Origin: Vickermania ingenoplastis
Taxonomy: Eukaryota > Euglenozoa > Kinetoplastea > Trypanosomatida > Trypanosomatidae
DNA: 64,000 nucleotides
Direction of reading: 5' to 3'
Assembly: GCA_010157825.1 (NCBI GenBank)
Contig: VFSE01000211.1
Span: forward strand, 558,001 to 622,000
The position numbers were made by a program, and so were the translations under genes. Shown piece after piece: positions 62,130 through 64,000 of this stretch (positions within the stretch are counted from its first letter, which is position 1; the number at the start of each line of letters is the position of its first letter). The notes below the pieces were generated by a model that had not been told where the DNA came from, did not search any database, and saw nothing but the letters and a program-made list of their open reading frames with translations.

Positions 62130-62888
62130 TTACAGTCGGGGCACTGGTCCCTGTGCAAGGTGCTTTTTAATCGTCTCCCTCAGCGTGTTCACGTTCTCTC
62201 GTCGGTTCTTTGCCTTGAAGACTGCCTGCCCAGGCACCACGATGTTCGCCCCTGCCGCGGCACATTCCTCGATCGTGTTAAGGTTAATGCTGCCATCCAC
62301 CTGAATATTCAGATATGGGTAGCGTGCTCGTAACGCTCGAACTTTTGTCAGCGGCCCGGGCATGAACGACTGGCCAGCGAATCCAGGGACGACCGTCATG
62401 ACCAAAATCATGTCCACATGTCCTTCATCGATCAGAGGGTAGAGCGATTCTACGGGGGTGGCTGGCTTGATGGCGACCCCTACTTGCATCCCTGCGGCAC
62501 GCACCTTCCGACACACCTCCGGGGCGTCGTTTGTGGCCTCGATGTGAAAGACGTAGTTGGACGCTCCAGCTTTGGCGAAATCGTCGATCCAGGCGAGAGG
62601 GTTCGTGACCATCAAATGGCAATCGATGAAGGCGTGCGGGAAGTGCCGTCGGAGGTCCCGCACGGTGGCGGAGCAGAAACTTAAGTTGGGTGCAAAGTGT
62701 CCATCAATAACGTCCACGTGCAGCCATTCCACACCGCCACCGTCGGGGCTCAGGACGTCTGCGGTATCCATGTAAAGCTTCGTCTGGTCTGCCACCATGA
62801 GGGAAGGGGAAACAATAGCCTGCAGCGGCCGATGCGGGGCATCGCGTCGGCCATTCAAGAAGGTGGACGGGTCACGGTGGTCGAACAT
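62130..62888 (-). CDS. RPE: Ribulose-phosphate 3-epimerase (252 aa)
   Basis: A complete TIM-barrel epimerase of the non-oxidative pentose phosphate pathway, interconverting ribulose 5-phosphate and xylulose 5-phosphate. Active-site elements: HVDVIDGHFAPN with His57 and catalytic Asp59, DCHLMV with His91, MTVVPGFAGQSF at 164-175 (phosphate-side loop), and QVDGSIN with catalytic Asp198. All four metal/catalytic positions of the family are present. The N-terminus is about 20 residues longer than the bacterial enzymes. The C-terminal tripeptide PRL is only weakly like a peroxisomal targeting signal, so glycosomal import is uncertain. Start codon 62888 is the first Met and no upstream Met is in frame nearby. 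Confidence 0.92.
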   Translation of the reverse strand: MFDHRDPSTFLNGRRDAPHRPLQAIVSPSLMVADQTKLYMDTADVLSPDGGGVEWLHVDVIDGHFAPNLSFCSATVRDLRRHFPHAFIDCHLMVTNPLAWIDDFAKAGASNYVFHIEATNDAPEVCRKVRAAGMQVGVAIKPATPVESLYPLIDEGHVDMILVMTVVPGFAGQSFMPGPLTKVRALRARYPYLNIQVDGSINLNTIEECAAAGANIVVPGQAVFKAKNRRENVNTLRETIKKHLAQGPVPRL

Positions 62889-63462
62889 GGATGCAACGTC
62901 TGGGAAGGGGGGGACAGAACAAGAGTCCGAGAAGAAGAAACGTAGACGAGCGAAATATATTCCCAGTCTGCCTCTAAAAAATGGATAGTGTATCCTTCTT
63001 TCTTTTTCTTTTTTTTTTAAAGGAGGCAGAGAGAGAAAAAAAACAAGAAAGAGATGGAGAGAGAGACACGGTGAAGCGAAGCGTTAAAGAAAGGTCACCA
63101 CAACAAAGGCAAGTGAATTTTACTTATATCTACAGATATGTGCGTGTGTCTTTTTATTTGTTTGTTTATTGAGCACAAATTATCTGCCCTCTTCTCAAGC
63201 CTCAGCGTAGAAACCATAAACATCAAAGCGCATGCGGAGGAGCGGGTATTTAACCCACTTCGATCCGGAGCACCAACCGGACCCCCCAACCCCACTCAGG
63301 ATATGGGTGAAGAAGGAGAGATACGGAGGAGGAGAAAGAAAGAAACAAAGAAAGAAATAATAATAATAATGGATGCTGTATTGCCTTCATATATAGAGAG
63401 AGAAGTATCATTTTCGTTCTCGAGACAAAGCGGTGGAGTAGGAGGGAGGGGAGGGATAGCTC
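62889..63462 (-). other. Spacer between epimerase and the right-edge ankyrin-like gene
   Basis: No gene. GA-rich blocks at 63025-63075 (minus-strand pyrimidine tract upstream of the epimerase) and an AAT repeat at 63358-63370. Confidence 0.5.
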
Positions 63463-64000
63463 TCACCCGATCAGCTTCACCTCCAGCCAGTTTTGATCCT
63501 CAGCGGCCAGTTTGGCCCAATCCGAACGCCGGACGCCGCAGGAAATGGAAATCGGCTCCGTTGCATCCCGGAAGAAAGGAACCCGCTGGCGGAGCAGAGG
63601 AAACACAAACGGTAGACGCCGCCAGTTGGTGGCAAAGACCAGAAATGGTCGACCCCAGTTATCCCCTTGATCCCATTGGATTCGATCGCTCGGATGCGCC
63701 TCAATCCGGTCTAGGAGTAGCGTCAAGAGCTTCTCCACGTCCGCCGCCGACTTGGTGGCCCCGCATGGAAGCAAATGCAGGACTGTGAATCCTTCGCTGT
63801 CACATCGAGTGAAGTCCAGCCGTAGTGGCGATGTAAGGCATGCCGCCAGCAGCGGAATCCGCCCTAGGAGGGTCAGCTGGTGCAACAGTGGGCGGCGGTG
63901 GTGGCGAGGGCACAGGTGGAGGGGGGATGTCGGGCAGAGAAAGAGATCCGCTCTGCGCTGCACGCAGGCGATAACACAATCAATGACGGCGGCGGAGGCC
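63463..64000 (-). CDS. Ankyrin-like repeat protein, C-terminal part (5' end outside window)
   Basis: The minus-strand frame is open from the window edge to the stop at 63463-63465, giving about 178 residues, and clearly starts further right. Ankyrin-like pieces include RPLLHQLTLLGRIPLLAACL, DFTRCDSEGFTVLHLLPCGA and a following helix pair. The tail CGVRRSDWAKLAAEDQNWLE aligns with the tail of the 50464-52008 protein, and the block order is the same, so the two are paralogues separated by four unrelated genes. Overall similarity is modest, indicating an old duplication. No defects are seen in the visible part. Confidence 0.65.
   Translation of the reverse strand, partial: ASAAVIDCVIACVQRRADLFLCPTSPLHLCPRHHRRPLLHQLTLLGRIPLLAACLTSPLRLDFTRCDSEGFTVLHLLPCGATKSAADVEKLLTLLLDRIEAHPSDRIQWDQGDNWGRPFLVFATNWRRLPFVFPLLRQRVPFFRDATEPISISCGVRRSDWAKLAAEDQNWLEVKLIG

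Noticed and set aside
1-64000. Stop-codon reassignment as in Blastocrithidia, suggested by the in-frame TAA in the receptor gene and a TAG near 192
   Set aside because: Most long genes here have no internal stops over thousands of codons, and TAA, TAG and TGA all appear at natural ends.

Overview
The window looks like nuclear DNA of a trypanosomatid (Kinetoplastea). The genes are intronless, GC-rich and co-oriented in long blocks, and they are separated by T-rich, microsatellite-rich spacers with polypyrimidine tracts and AG dinucleotides of the kind used for spliced-leader trans-splicing. The gene content agrees: a large amastin family, a receptor-type adenylate cyclase relative, a kinetoplastid-style FG nucleoporin and mitochondrial proteins with J-like modules.

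Plus-strand cluster (1 to about 47.2 kb): the 3' end of an unidentified gene; eIF1; an RRM plus R3H-like RNA-binding protein; a head-to-tail array of eight nearly identical amastin genes (7.18-18.14 kb, period 1350-1365 bp); a small coiled-coil ORF at the array edge; two diverged single-copy amastins; two large amastin-like proteins with long hydrophilic N-termini; a divergent protein kinase; a PHD-finger/GNAT protein; two adjacent mitochondrial proteins that both carry a J-like HPD module; a small RIIa-like docking protein; and a Nup54/Nup57-type FG nucleoporin.

Convergent strand-switch region (about 47.2-50.5 kb): the two transcription units meet here. It holds a frame-broken minus-strand gene and then about 2 kb of abnormal, homopolymer-rich sequence with no convincing gene.

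Minus-strand cluster (64 kb down to 50.5 kb): an ankyrin-like gene cut by the window edge, ribulose-phosphate 3-epimerase, a mitochondrial carrier, an iron-containing alcohol dehydrogenase, a receptor adenylate cyclase-like gene whose cyclase domain lacks the expected catalytic residues, and a second ankyrin-like paralogue.

A recurring theme is single-unit length change in short repeats: C-runs in the amastins and the RRM/R3H gene, a T-run in one amastin, a GT run in the carrier. These break otherwise intact frames. Units of the amastin array differ almost only by such indels, so consensus error must be considered before calling pseudogenes. No tRNA, rRNA, spliced-leader RNA gene or CRISPR array was recognised.
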